A DNA stretch of 64,000 bases from Paenibacillus_AP thailandensis (GCF_042685365.1 NZ_JBHUMY010000006.1:558001-622000); one strand, 5' to 3'. Positions 26,490 through 35,054 are shown, counted from the stretch's first letter. Program-made: numbers and translations. Notes: generated by a model not told the origin, from the letters alone.

Positions 26490-27110
26490 ATGAAATTTAT
26501 ATGGTTTAGCCTCGTGATGAATCTCACGAATCCCGTCACCGGAGAAAGCTTCACGACCGGCGAGAAGTTCGAGAACATTATCCGGCAAGCGTTGCTTGCC
26601 GAGAAGCTGGGATATGAAGGATATGGGGTAGGAGAGCGCCACGGCGCCCCGTTTCTGTCGTCTTCGCCGCCGCTGCTTCTGACCGCCATTGCCGCGAGGA
26701 CTTCCCGCATACGGCTGTTTACCGCCGTCACGGTTCTAAGCGTGCTCGATCCGGTTCGGGTCGCCTTGGCCAATACGACGGAGGAGGCGATCCGCCGCTA
26801 CCGCCCTTATTATGAGGCGTTTCAATCGACAGCGGCGGCGAAGCATAACCAATCCCCGTTCACCTCGCTGGAAGACCATATAGAGAACGGTCCGATCCTT
26901 GTCGGCAGTCCAGAGCAGGTCATCGAGAAAATATTGAACTACCAAGCTGCTTTCGGTCATCAGGTTCTGTCGCTTAGCGTAGACGGGCTCTCCGAAGCCG
27001 AGCAACGGGAGCAAATGGAACGGTTCGCGTCGGAAGTTGCACCGGTGTTGCGCAAAGAAGCGCCAAGCGAGTTGTGGCAAAAATCATGCTCCATTTCAAA
27101 AACGGTATAA
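26490..27110 (+). pseudogene. LLM flavin monooxygenase with internal deletion
   Basis: The 206-residue product has an intact luciferase-family N-terminus (MKFIWFSLVMNLTNPVTGESF, EGYGVGERHGAPFLSSSPPLLLTAIAARTSRIRLFTAVTVLSVLDPVRVA) and an intact C-terminus (TEEAIRRYRPYYEAFQ, NGPILVGSPEQVIEKILNYQAAFGHQVLSLSVDG). The central portion with the flavin-phosphate and substrate loops, which normally follows DPVRVA, is absent; full-length relatives are around 340 residues. The reading frame is preserved across the join. It is the last gene of the sulfur locus, ahead of a terminator. Function is very unlikely. Confidence 0.75.
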
Positions 27111-27141
27111 CAGCGCTGCAATGGCAGCGGTGAGAAATCGA

Positions 27142-27168
27142 AGCCATCCTTTAATGGGATGGCTTTTT
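27142..27168 (+). terminator. Terminator of the sulfur-salvage locus
   Basis: AGCCATCC (27142-27149) pairs with GGATGGCT (27157-27164), followed by a T run. It is the first convincing terminator after 9445. From here to the xylanase start I see only a likely promoter/leader region (AT-rich, no gene); a GAGAGGGGGTG near 27358 precedes only a few codons. Confidence 0.8.
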
Positions 27169-27483
27169 GCATTATGGTGTCGCTATTCGGAGGTGCCTCC
27201 GGGTTAATGATATTTATCGATATCGTCGAGCGCGCTTCAGGCATGTAAATCGGGGATGTCGTCAAAGGGATGAGTGTAAAAAATGTAAAAAAAATGGGGA
27301 CAAATCTTTAATTTGTTAGATGGTAATGAATGCGCTTTCCTCCTATAGTTTACTTTAGAGAGGGGGTGATATCTGAATATCATGGCATATAACACAGCTT
27401 AATGAAGTGTCCCTAAGAGAAACAACCAAGAAGTAGTATGCATGTAAGCAGAAAGAAACAAAAAAAGGTTAAGGAGGTAGTTT

Positions 27484-28119
27484 ATGTTTAAGTTAAAGAA
27501 GAAAATTTTGCCGGTGTTTATTGCAGCTATAATGAGTGTGGGCATGTTCGCTGCAACCTCCAATGCAGCGACAGATTATTGGCAAAACTGGACCGACGGT
27601 GGCGGAACCGTAAATGCAACCAATGGATCTGGCGGAAATTATAGCGTCACCTGGACCAATAGCGGGAACTTTGTTGTCGGTAAAGGCTGGACTACCGGAT
27701 CTCCGAACAGGACAGTTAACTACAATGCCGGCGTCTGGGCGCCATCCGGCAATGCGTATTTGACGCTTTACGGGTGGACGAGAAACTCGCTCATCGAATA
27801 TTACGTCGTTGACAGCTGGGGTACTTATAGACCTACCGGTACGTATAAAGGCACCGTAACCAGCGATGGGGGCACATACGACGTATATACGTCCATGCGC
27901 TACAACGCTCCTTCCATCGACGGGACACAAACGTTCACCCAGTATTGGAGTGTCCGGCAGTCGAAGAGAGCGACCGGCAGCAACGTTGCGATCACGTTTA
28001 GCAACCATGTTAACGCATGGAGAAATTACGGAATGAATCTGGGAAGCAGCTGGTCTTACCAAGTGTTAGCGACAGAGGGATATCAAAGCAGCGGGCGCTC
28101 AAACGTAACGGTGTGGTAA
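27484..28119 (+). CDS. xynA: Secreted endo-1,4-beta-xylanase, GH11
   Basis: A 211-residue preprotein: a Sec signal peptide (KLKKKILPVFIAAIMSVGMFAATSNA, cut before ATDYWQNW), then the GH11 beta-jelly-roll. The nucleophile Glu is at about residue 105 (NSLIEYYVVDSWG) and the acid/base Glu at about 198 (LATEGYQSSG). The thumb-loop region lies around SIDGTQTFTQYWSVRQ. The mature length, about 183 residues, is that of the single-domain Bacillus-type family. AAGGAGG precedes the ATG. It hydrolyses xylan outside the cell. No xylan-binding module or operon partner follows. Confidence 0.97.
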   Translation: MFKLKKKILPVFIAAIMSVGMFAATSNAATDYWQNWTDGGGTVNATNGSGGNYSVTWTNSGNFVVGKGWTTGSPNRTVNYNAGVWAPSGNAYLTLYGWTRNSLIEYYVVDSWGTYRPTGTYKGTVTSDGGTYDVYTSMRYNAPSIDGTQTFTQYWSVRQSKRATGSNVAITFSNHVNAWRNYGMNLGSSWSYQVLATEGYQSSGRSNVTVW

Positions 28120-28150
28120 CGGGCCATTCTTGTCGTTGATAGGGCTAAAG

Positions 28151-28177
28151 GCTGCCGGTCTCACAGCCGGCGGCTTT
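28151..28177 (+). terminator. Terminator of the xylanase gene
   Basis: GCTGCCGG (28151-28158) pairs with CCGGCGGC (28167-28174), followed by a weak TTTCTATATTT tract. Confidence 0.65.
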
Positions 28178-28353
28178 CTATATTTCAGCCAGAGATCTTG
28201 GTGCTAGACTAGCCGTTCCCTCCAGTTCGACCCGCCATTCCGGATGCGTTGCGGACCGATTCCCGCAAAACGAACGGATTTCGCTGCCGGGGGAGATTCC
28301 AGTCGGCCGTCTCAGCCTGTATCTATTCCTATCGGTGTAAAGGAGACCTATCC

Positions 28354-29217
28354 ATGAGAAAGCTATTAATTTTCCTCTTAATAGCAATATCGGTTGTTGT
28401 CAGCGCATGTTCGGAAGAAAAGCCGGATATGAATGAAAAGACTACGGAAATCGACAACGACAACCTTGTATTCGTCGAAGGAGGATCTTTCATCAACACG
28501 AAGTCCAATTACTATGGAAAAAGCGTAACCATATCGAGTTTTTATATCGGCAAATATGAGGTCACTCAAAAAGAGTGGATTGAGGTAATGGGAACGAATC
28601 CGTCGGCATTCAAAGGGGATAATCTGCCTGTCGAAACGGTAAGCTGGTATGACGTTGTGGAGTACTGTAATAAAAGAAGTGTGAAAGAGGGCTTAGAGCC
28701 GTATTACAATATAGACAAGAGTAAAAAGGACCCGAATAATAAGAGCGAATACGATAATCTTAAATGGACTGTAACGATCAATGAGGGGGCTAATGGCTAC
28801 CGGCTGCCGACAGAAGCGGAATGGGAATATGCCGCCAGCGGAGGTCAGATGAGCAAAAGCTACACGTACAGCGGAAGCAATAATGCAAATGAAGTCGCAT
28901 GGTATTGGAGGAACGCGGGAGTTCAATTTTTATCCGGGGAATGGAACTGGACAAGCATAGAAAACAACAAAAATAAAACAAAATCTATCGGTCTCAAGAA
29001 CCCGAACGAATTAGGACTTTACGATATGTCGGGAAATGTAAGGGAATGGTGCTGGAACTGGTTCGGAGACTCGGATGCTAAAAGCGGTTCTTTGCGGGTT
29101 GTTAAAGGCGGCGGTTGGATCGGCGACGTCAGCAACAACGAGGTAGCTTTTCGGGGCAAGTTCGAAGCGAGCGGCATCGGCCCAGATCAAGGTTTTCGTG
29201 TCGTTCGCAGCGGGTAA
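28354..29217 (+). CDS. FGE/SUMF1-domain lipoprotein
   Basis: A 287-residue protein with an SVVVSAC lipobox (Cys about residue 19), so a membrane-anchored exported protein. The remainder is a formylglycine-generating-enzyme fold: FVEGGSFINT, YIGKYEVTQKEWIEVMGTNPSAFKGDNLPVETVSWYDVVEYCNKRS, YRLPTEAEWEYAASGG, GLYDMSGNVREWCWNWFG and a VKGGGWIGD...FRGKFEASGIGPDQGFRVVRS ending. True FGE oxidises a sulfatase Cys using copper-binding cysteines. Here the usual Cys pair near the C-terminus is not evident and no sulfatase gene is nearby, so it may be a non-catalytic or ligand-binding relative. AAAGGAG is eight bases before the ATG at 28354. Confidence 0.8.
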   Translation: MRKLLIFLLIAISVVVSACSEEKPDMNEKTTEIDNDNLVFVEGGSFINTKSNYYGKSVTISSFYIGKYEVTQKEWIEVMGTNPSAFKGDNLPVETVSWYDVVEYCNKRSVKEGLEPYYNIDKSKKDPNNKSEYDNLKWTVTINEGANGYRLPTEAEWEYAASGGQMSKSYTYSGSNNANEVAWYWRNAGVQFLSGEWNWTSIENNKNKTKSIGLKNPNELGLYDMSGNVREWCWNWFGDSDAKSGSLRVVKGGGWIGDVSNNEVAFRGKFEASGIGPDQGFRVVRSG

Positions 29218-29273
29218 ACGGGGAAAGGGCCTGCCAGAATGAGCAACAAACAAAGAAGTTAAGAAGATTAGAG

Positions 29274-29298
29274 TCCGCGGAATCCGCGGATTTTTTTT
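29274..29298 (+). terminator. Terminator of the FGE-domain gene
   Basis: TCCGCGG-AAT-CCGCGGA followed by eight T. The same stem-loop recurs at 40258-40274. Confidence 0.85.
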
Positions 29299-29425
29299 GG
29301 ATAACTGACTATACGGGGGCAATTCGGGACTACGTTAAGTCGGCCGGCAGATAAGTTAACATTTGTGATATACTCGAATTGGCTCGTAATTAGACCAAGA
29401 GAAACCATCCATTGGAGGAAGTTAA

Positions 29426-29773
29426 ATGACTAAAGAGGAAATCCTTCATTATTGTCTGACCTATCCCGACGTATATGAAGACCATCCCTTTGACGAAAAG
29501 TGGACGGTCATACGCCATAAAGCCAATAAAAAAATATTTGCGCTGATCTACAACCATAATGGCCGCCTTTGCATCAACCTCAAATGTGAACCGAGCAGAG
29601 CCGATTTTCTGCGCAGTCTCTTTGAAGAGGTGAAGCCGGGATACCATATGAATAAGATGCATTGGAATACGGTTATTTTAGACGGGAACATGCAAGCTGA
29701 CGATGTTTTCGAGATGGTGCACCATAGCTTCCAGCTTACGAAACCAAAGGCAAAAAAAGAACGTAAAACGTAA
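29426..29773 (+). CDS. MmcQ/YjbR family protein
   Basis: A 115-residue CyaY-like-fold protein: an N-terminal helix plus YPDVYEDHPFDEKWTVIRHKANKKIFALI and LCINLKCEPSRADFLRSLFEEVKPGYHMNKMHWNTVIL, which is the core of the YjbR family. These are thought to bind DNA or nucleic acid, but no molecular role is established. TTGGAGGAAG precedes the ATG. It stands alone, bounded by terminators on both sides. Confidence 0.85.
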   Translation: MTKEEILHYCLTYPDVYEDHPFDEKWTVIRHKANKKIFALIYNHNGRLCINLKCEPSRADFLRSLFEEVKPGYHMNKMHWNTVILDGNMQADDVFEMVHHSFQLTKPKAKKERKT

Positions 29774-29800
29774 GACTAACGCTGAGTGTTAAGCATAGTG

Positions 29801-29827
29801 CGTTGCCGTTTATGGCAGCGTATTTTT
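29801..29827 (+). terminator. Terminator after the MmcQ-like gene
   Basis: CGTTGCC (29801-29807) pairs with GGCAGCG (29814-29820, one wobble), then TATTTTTAT. Confidence 0.6.
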
Positions 29828-29847
29828 ATGTTGGGAGATGCACTAAA

Positions 29848-30168
29848 ATGATTGGCAAGATTATTTTGTTTTATGTCTTATTGCAAATCTTAATGGGGGC
29901 AATTATGGCGGTTTTTCCGAGAGACGAAGGTATGAGAGTCAACATCGGGCTCGCTTCTTTCACCTCTAAGCCCAAATCTGCGGGAGACTACTTTTTTAAC
30001 GGCCTCGTTATCCTCCTTGCAGGAGGAGCGCTTTATATGGAGCACATCAATGACCGAATTCAAAAAAAGCATTGGGCGGTTCGGATTGGCACGCGGCTTG
30101 CGGTTCTATCGATAGCACTGGTACTCGCTTTCATCCTCGCGATCGTTGTTTCCTTGATCAACGGGTAG
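29848..30168 (+). CDS. Small membrane protein of unknown function
   Basis: A 106-residue protein with three likely transmembrane segments: IIGKIILFYVLLQILMGAIMAV at the start, NGLVILLAGGALYM in the middle, and RLAVLSIALVLAFILAIVVSLI at the end, with a basic cytoplasmic stretch (NDRIQKKHWAVRIGTR) between. I do not recognise the family. GGGAG ten bases upstream supports the ATG at 29848. The end of the convergent LysR gene lies 26 bases away. Confidence 0.6.
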   Translation: MIGKIILFYVLLQILMGAIMAVFPRDEGMRVNIGLASFTSKPKSAGDYFFNGLVILLAGGALYMEHINDRIQKKHWAVRIGTRLAVLSIALVLAFILAIVVSLING

Positions 30169-30194
30169 TTCATTCCAAAAATAGCATGTCGCTA

Positions 30195-31091
30195 TCATTC
30201 ATTCCAAAATGAAATCGAAGGGAGCTCCCGTTCGAGAAAACGATATAACGTTTCGGCTGCTTTCATTAATGGCGAGGTTCGGCGAGCCAGTCCCGTAAGC
30301 ATATGAACGGAATCGCCTTTCATCGCTCGAACCGTCGTGCCCGTTGGCTTCGCCTCGAGCTGAATTTGAGGTACTAAGGCTATTCCCAGCCCTGTTTCTA
30401 CATAATGCTTCAAAGCCGTCATGCTCCCGATTTCCATCGTCTCGCCCGATACATTGCCCGATTGCCGAAGCATCACTTCAAGCTGTTTGCGGTAAGGACA
30501 AGTTGCCGACGTTATGAAAAGACGGTGCTCATGAAGATCGATGGGTTCAACGGTTTCTTTAACGGACAACGGATGGTTTTGAGGCATTAACAGAACGAAC
30601 CTCTCTTGAAACAACGGTTCAAAATACAGATCGAAACCGGTATTGTCGGGCGTGGAGCAAAGCGCGAAATCAATGTTTCCGCGCATGAGAGCTTCCGCTA
30701 AAGCCGGCGTATTGGAAACTTCGATCGAAACCCGGATTTTCGGGTGTTCGGCCATAAACCGCTGCATTAAGCGCGGCAACCGATAACTTGCGTTTGGCTC
30801 CGTCACCCCAAGCCGTACGGTTCCGGCTTCGCCGGTTTGCACATCGGTTACTTGGGTCTGCAATTGCTCCAATTGCCGGACAATATCGAGACTTTTCTCG
30901 TAGAATAACCTTCCGGGTTCCGTTAAGCGGATCGTTTTTCCGCGTTCAAGCAGCTGTATTCCAAGCTCGGCTTCGAGCTTCTGGATTTGCATCGTCACCG
31001 TCGATTGCGCATAATTCAATTCTTCGGCGGCCCGAATGAAGCTTCCGTATTTTATAATGAGATGCAATGTTTTTAATGTTCTGAGATCCAT
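30195..31091 (-). CDS. LysR family regulator divergent from an SDR gene
   Basis: A 298-residue LysR-type protein: winged helix-turn-helix LKTLHLIIKYGSFIRAAEELNYAQSTVTMQIQKLEAELGIQLLER, then the effector-binding domain. It is transcribed away from the dehydrogenase at 31207 across 115 bp containing an ATTCAA-N5-TTGAAT dyad, so it most likely controls that gene. The inducer cannot be read from the sequence. Confidence 0.9.
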   Translation of the reverse strand: MDLRTLKTLHLIIKYGSFIRAAEELNYAQSTVTMQIQKLEAELGIQLLERGKTIRLTEPGRLFYEKSLDIVRQLEQLQTQVTDVQTGEAGTVRLGVTEPNASYRLPRLMQRFMAEHPKIRVSIEVSNTPALAEALMRGNIDFALCSTPDNTGFDLYFEPLFQERFVLLMPQNHPLSVKETVEPIDLHEHRLFITSATCPYRKQLEVMLRQSGNVSGETMEIGSMTALKHYVETGLGIALVPQIQLEAKPTGTTVRAMKGDSVHMLTGLARRTSPLMKAAETLYRFLERELPSISFWNE

Positions 31092-31110
31092 AGTAGACTC
31101 CTCGCGTCGG

Positions 31111-31127
31111 ATTCAATATTTTTGAAT
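31111..31127. promoter_or_regulatory. Probable operator of the divergent LysR/SDR pair
   Basis: ATTCAA-TATTT-TTGAAT lies 20 bp upstream of the LysR start and 80 bp from the SDR start. LysR proteins normally bind an interrupted dyad of about this size in the shared region. A related AATTCAATTATAC follows. Confidence 0.5.
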
Positions 31128-31206
31128 TTTATAATCATTAAATTCAATTATACAAAATCAGATATCCGTTTTACAATTTATGTATCGAGACGAGGAGGAG
31201 ATTGTA

Positions 31207-31947
31207 ATGGATTTGAACAATAAAGTAGCTTTGGTTACGGGCGGCGGCACGGGGATCGGCAAGGCGACCAGCTTCGCGCTAGCTGAACGCGGCGCGGTCG
31301 TTGTAGTCAATTATTCCCGTTCTCATGCCGAAGCGGAAGAAACGGTACAAGCCATTCTGGACGGAGGAGGACGGGCAATGGCCGTGCAAGCAAACGTTGC
31401 GAATGACGAAGAAGTCCGGCGCATGGTCGATGCAGCGGCTCAACGTTACGGCGCCGTCGATGTCCTTGTCAATAACGCCAGCATAACGAGGCATATTCCG
31501 CTTGACGATCTGGAATCGGCGAACGACGAAGCATGGGATGAGTTATTCCAAGTGAACGTGAAGGGCATGTTTTATTGCGCAAGAGCCGTTGCTGCCTGGA
31601 TGAATAAAAACGGACAAGGGGCGATCGTTAATTTAGGCAGCATCGCCGGTTCGACGGGCTCCGGATCTTCGCTCCCGTATGCCGTGTCCAAATCTGCCGT
31701 CCACGGGCTTACGAAATCGTTAGCGCGCGCCTTGGCGCCGCATATCCAGGTCAATTGCGTTATACCGGGCGCAGTCGAGACCAGGTGGTGGGAAGGAAGG
31801 GAAGAACAAATGAGAAGATTGGCTCCCAATCTTCTGTTGCAGCGTCTTGCAGCGCCGGAGGATATTGCGGAGTGCATATGCGCGGTTCTTGCCCAAGAAG
31901 CGATGACGGGGCAAACGATTACGGTCGATAGCGGCCAAACGTTGTAA
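31207..31947 (+). CDS. Short-chain dehydrogenase/reductase (FabG-like)
   Basis: A 246-residue classical SDR. The cofactor motif is VTGGGTGIGKA, followed by VDVLVNNASI, catalytic Ser in NLGSIAGSTGSGSS and the YAVSKSAV (YxxxK) pair, ending in GQTITVDSGQTL. Residues N and Y after strand 2 (VVVNYSRSHAEAEE) favour NADP(H). The substrate is unknown. GAGGAGGAG supports the ATG at 31207 over the upstream in-frame start at 31180. Confidence 0.9.
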   Translation: MDLNNKVALVTGGGTGIGKATSFALAERGAVVVVNYSRSHAEAEETVQAILDGGGRAMAVQANVANDEEVRRMVDAAAQRYGAVDVLVNNASITRHIPLDDLESANDEAWDELFQVNVKGMFYCARAVAAWMNKNGQGAIVNLGSIAGSTGSGSSLPYAVSKSAVHGLTKSLARALAPHIQVNCVIPGAVETRWWEGREEQMRRLAPNLLLQRLAAPEDIAECICAVLAQEAMTGQTITVDSGQTL

Positions 31948-32088
31948 TCCATTTAAAATATTGAGGAAGAAATTGTATCGTTTAAATTTAAACGATCTCT
32001 ACCCTTTATCCATTGGGAATACACGATACAATTGACATAAAGATAAACGCGGAGAGGATTCCCGAACCTGTAAAGGAGGGTCATTCAC

Positions 32089-32823
32089 ATGGCTGACATG
32101 TTATTTGAAGAGCCGCGGCTTGCAGAAGTTTACGATCTCTTTGATTCGGCGGAACGTCCCGATCTCGACCCCTATATGGCAATGGCGGACGAATTCGATG
32201 CGAAATCCGTCATTGATCTTGGCTGCGGAACCGGCACTCTTGCTTGTCGATTAGCCGGAGTCGGCAAGGAAGTCATTGGGATCGACCCGGCGGCTGCCTC
32301 GCTCAAAGTTGCAAGCGGCAAGGCATACGCAGAGCGGGTCAGATGGATTCACGGGACGGCTGCAAAGCTCGCTGGACTACAAGCCGATCTAGTCACGATG
32401 ACCGGGAACGTCGCACAAGTCTTTATAACTGACGAAGAGTGGATGTCAACGCTTCGTGTATGTCGCGATATTATTCGACCTGGCGGACGGCTTGTATTCG
32501 AGGTGCGGGACCCTTCCAAGGAAGCGTGGAAGAAGTGGACCCGCGAGCATACCTATCAGGTTATGGATGTGCCGGCAAAAGGAAAGATAGAGACTTGGAT
32601 CGATCTGCTCGATGTACAATTGCCTTTCGTTACGTTCCGTCATACATTCGTGTTCCATAGGGACGGAGCGGTAATAACTTCGGACTCGACACTGAAGTTC
32701 CGGAGCAAGTCCGAAGTTATCGACTCCTTAAGCGGGGCGAATTTTCATGTCGAGGATATTCGGGACGCACCGGACCGCCCCGGGCTAGAATTCGTATTCG
32801 TCGCCCGTTGTCCGGGCCGATGA
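32089..32823 (+). CDS. Class I SAM-dependent methyltransferase
   Basis: A 244-residue methyltransferase. Motif I is VIDLGCGTGTLACRLA, followed by VIGIDPAAASLKVA (acidic ribose-binding residue), and the post-II region has DLVTMTGNVAQVF and IIRPGGRLVFEVRDP. The C-terminal beta-rich part (WIDLLDVQLPFVTFRHTFVF) would form the acceptor site. Related proteins modify small molecules; the acceptor is unknown. AAAGGAGG lies upstream with nine bases of spacing. It appears monocistronic. Confidence 0.85.
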   Translation: MADMLFEEPRLAEVYDLFDSAERPDLDPYMAMADEFDAKSVIDLGCGTGTLACRLAGVGKEVIGIDPAAASLKVASGKAYAERVRWIHGTAAKLAGLQADLVTMTGNVAQVFITDEEWMSTLRVCRDIIRPGGRLVFEVRDPSKEAWKKWTREHTYQVMDVPAKGKIETWIDLLDVQLPFVTFRHTFVFHRDGAVITSDSTLKFRSKSEVIDSLSGANFHVEDIRDAPDRPGLEFVFVARCPGR

Positions 32824-32924
32824 TAAACATTCATATTGATTGAATACATAGGATTAGACTGTGAAACGATATTTTTTAGGCTTGTTTAAAGCTAAATAAT
32901 GCGAATAGAAAAGGAGCATGAAAC

Positions 32925-33026
32925 ATGAGCGATACAATTAAGCCAAACGGTTCTCAACATGCCGCTCCCCCGTCGAACGATCCCAAAAAGCAGGGAAGGT
33001 CCGCCGCAAAGAAAAAATCCAAGTAA
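32925..33026 (+). CDS. Small basic protein, 33 residues
   Basis: An open frame encodes MSDTIKPNGSQHAAPPSND followed by PKKQGRSAAKKKSK. AAAAGGAG lies eight bases before the ATG and a terminator stem begins 14 bases after the stop, so this is a complete small gene rather than a chance frame. The Lys/Arg-rich tail suggests nucleic-acid binding. I do not recognise the family. Confidence 0.7.
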   Translation: MSDTIKPNGSQHAAPPSNDPKKQGRSAAKKKSK

Positions 33027-33039
33027 TACCCCAGTCCAG

Positions 33040-33064
33040 GGCTGCCGGCTACCGGCGGCCTTTT
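33040..33064 (+). terminator. Terminator after the small basic protein gene
   Basis: GGCTGCCGG (33040-33048) pairs with CCGGCGGCC (33052-33060), then TTTT. Confidence 0.75.
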
Positions 33065-33216
33065 CGAGCTTGCAAACCGCCGGAAAGGGCGGCTGATAGC
33101 ATAATAGAAGAATTCGGGCTCCGGATTGATGCATGAATCAGACCCGGGATGGTTTTGGAATATACCCTTCTCAAAGTAACATTAGGCTATAATCAGATGA
33201 AGAAGGGATTGTTATC

Positions 33217-33666
33217 ATGACCAATAAAAGGATTCCGTCGGAGGTAAAAAAATCATATTGGTATTGGCTTGTTGCCATTGCGGCCGGCGTGTTTGAAATG
33301 CTGATCGCGGTTACTCAAACGCTATCTGAAGACATTGAGGCAGGAAGCGGTATTTTTATTCAAGCAGGGCTCAGGACTATAATTTTTGCCGCACTGGTGT
33401 TTGTCATTGTGAAGATGTACCGGGGAAATCATTGGGCCAGGATAGCTTTAACCATACTTCTTGGCGGGATTGGAACTGCGTCCTTGCTCATCGATCCGAT
33501 CAATTGGGTCCTGGAAGGAAATTCGCTTGATCAAGCCTTTGCGGGCATGACATTATACTCCGGTTTGTTTGGGATAAGCCGAATCGTCCATTTGGCTTCG
33601 GTAATGACGGCCTTAATTCTAATGTACCGGCCTGCAGCGAATAAATATTTTCGATTAGACGCATAA
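33217..33666 (+). CDS. Four-helix membrane protein of unknown function
   Basis: A 149-residue protein with four predicted transmembrane segments (YWYWLVAIAAGVFEMLIAV, GLRTIIFAALVFVIVKMY, WARIALTILLGGIGTASLL, IVHLASVMTALILMY). The short cytoplasmic RGNHWAR loop after helix 2 is typical of small uncharacterised Bacillales membrane proteins. No catalytic motif is visible. GAAGGGA precedes the ATG. A strong terminator lies 80 bp downstream. Confidence 0.65.
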   Translation: MTNKRIPSEVKKSYWYWLVAIAAGVFEMLIAVTQTLSEDIEAGSGIFIQAGLRTIIFAALVFVIVKMYRGNHWARIALTILLGGIGTASLLIDPINWVLEGNSLDQAFAGMTLYSGLFGISRIVHLASVMTALILMYRPAANKYFRLDA

Positions 33667-33745
33667 GCGACGAAGCACTAATTGCTTAATTATTGAGGCG
33701 AAGCAGACCGTCGGATTGATGATTTGCGATATGTAAGAGGCCATG

Positions 33746-33795
33746 CAACGGCTGACTAAGACCGTGACCAGTCCTAGTCGGCCGTTGTTTTTTTC
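33746..33795 (+). terminator. Long-stem terminator between convergent genes
   Basis: CAACGGCTGACTA (33746-33758) pairs with TAGTCGGCCGTTG (33775-33787, one wobble), followed by eight T. Confidence 0.85.
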
Positions 33796-33801
33796 GAACG
33801 A

Positions 33802-34671
33802 TTACATGATATCCGTTGCACCCGGCGGAAGGGTGTGGATCTGATGAAGATAGGATGTCACTTGCTCCTCTTCATGAATCGGATAGTCATAGCCGAAGTA
33901 TTCGGATACCGTTAACGCTACATCTCGGAATAGAGCTCCCATCTCAAATAATGCTTGCCAGATTTGCTCATAGTCTCCGTTTGAGAATGTTCTTACAAAA
34001 GAATCCCATTGAGAAGCTTCCAAATATTGCTCGAAATATTTGCCTTCTTTTCCTGTCTCAACTTGAAAGCTCGTTCGAACCCCGATATACCACGCGATCA
34101 TTCGCATCAACATGTCCCGCACCGGACCCTCATACATCCGCATGGCATACGGAAGCTGTCTGCGCCACAAGCCCTTTGCCACATACGTGCTTACCCACCA
34201 AAACTCATTGCAGCAATTGTAAAATTGCATCTCGGATGGAGGAGTCGGCAAATAATCGCGATTGCTGGGTGATGGAACATTGTCGAAGAGACCGTCCTTA
34301 TCGAGCAGAATGACCGTTTGGCTGTCATGGACATAACGGTCAAGCTGATCCGTCCGGAAAAAGGTAAGGTCAATCCGGTTCCCATCCTTAAATAGCATGA
34401 GAAAAGCATACTTGTTGAATGGTTCCGCGTGCGGGTTATCCATGCCGTCCGGCGTCTGCATAATCAGAATGTCGCCAAATTCGGATATCCAACTTTGATC
34501 GTCGATGAATAGCTGTACAGAGTCAACAAAGTAAACAATATCGTAATCCTGAAAAATATCTTTAGCGACTGCGGGATTTGCCCGCGAGCCGTTCATCATA
34601 ACCGCCCGAACATTCAAGTTGTCCTTGGCAAAATCACGGATTAACCGCAGCATTTCGGCTTCATTTCGCAT
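33802..34671 (-). CDS. aadK: Aminoglycoside 6-adenylyltransferase, AadK/ANT(6)-like
   Basis: A 289-residue nucleotidyltransferase. The N-terminal active-site region VRAVMMNGSRANPAVAKDIFQDYDIVYFVD has the GSR and paired acidic residues that bind Mg-ATP. GNRIDLTF supplies the third acidic residue. The C-terminal helical part (MRMYEGPVRDMLMRMIAWYIGVRTSF) forms the aminoglycoside site. The enzyme adenylylates streptomycin at position 6. Length and residues match chromosomal AadK of Bacillales, an intrinsic resistance gene. It is monocistronic and transcribed toward the terminator at 33746. Confidence 0.9.
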   Translation of the reverse strand: MRNEAEMLRLIRDFAKDNLNVRAVMMNGSRANPAVAKDIFQDYDIVYFVDSVQLFIDDQSWISEFGDILIMQTPDGMDNPHAEPFNKYAFLMLFKDGNRIDLTFFRTDQLDRYVHDSQTVILLDKDGLFDNVPSPSNRDYLPTPPSEMQFYNCCNEFWWVSTYVAKGLWRRQLPYAMRMYEGPVRDMLMRMIAWYIGVRTSFQVETGKEGKYFEQYLEASQWDSFVRTFSNGDYEQIWQALFEMGALFRDVALTVSEYFGYDYPIHEEEQVTSYLHQIHTLPPGATDIM

Positions 34672-35054
34672 TAGAGTCTTCCTCCCGTAATTTTATAAAT
34701 AACGCGCGGTTTAGCCCAGGAGGAGGGGCTCGTGCATGTTTCCGTTATAACTTATCTAACATTTTCTTCATGCTTTATATCACCCGCTTTCCCATCGATT
34801 GGATATTATCGCTTATTATAATAAAGTATAGCTAGTAAGTAAAAAACGATCTTGTTTTCTAAATATGACAAGTATCTTTTTTATGGCTTTCAACGGGGGA
34901 GATCGGTTTTTTCAGTGGAGCGGGTCCGAGCCCCTTTGCTTCATGACTTCAGATACTCCAAAGCATACCGATATAATAGATAAGTCTTGACTTCTAAGTG
35001 TGTCTCTTTGGAACGACATAATGAAAAAATGAACTCTAATGGAGTGAGGAAGCT
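34672..35054. other. Divergent intergenic region, 383 bp
   Basis: AT-rich and non-coding, between the adenylyltransferase and beta-helix genes. TATTATAATAAGCGATAATA near 34808-34827 is a plausible -10-rich region for the leftward gene. TTGACT at 34987 and CATAAT near 35018 are too far apart for a standard promoter. I see no gene or RNA structure I can name. Confidence 0.4.
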
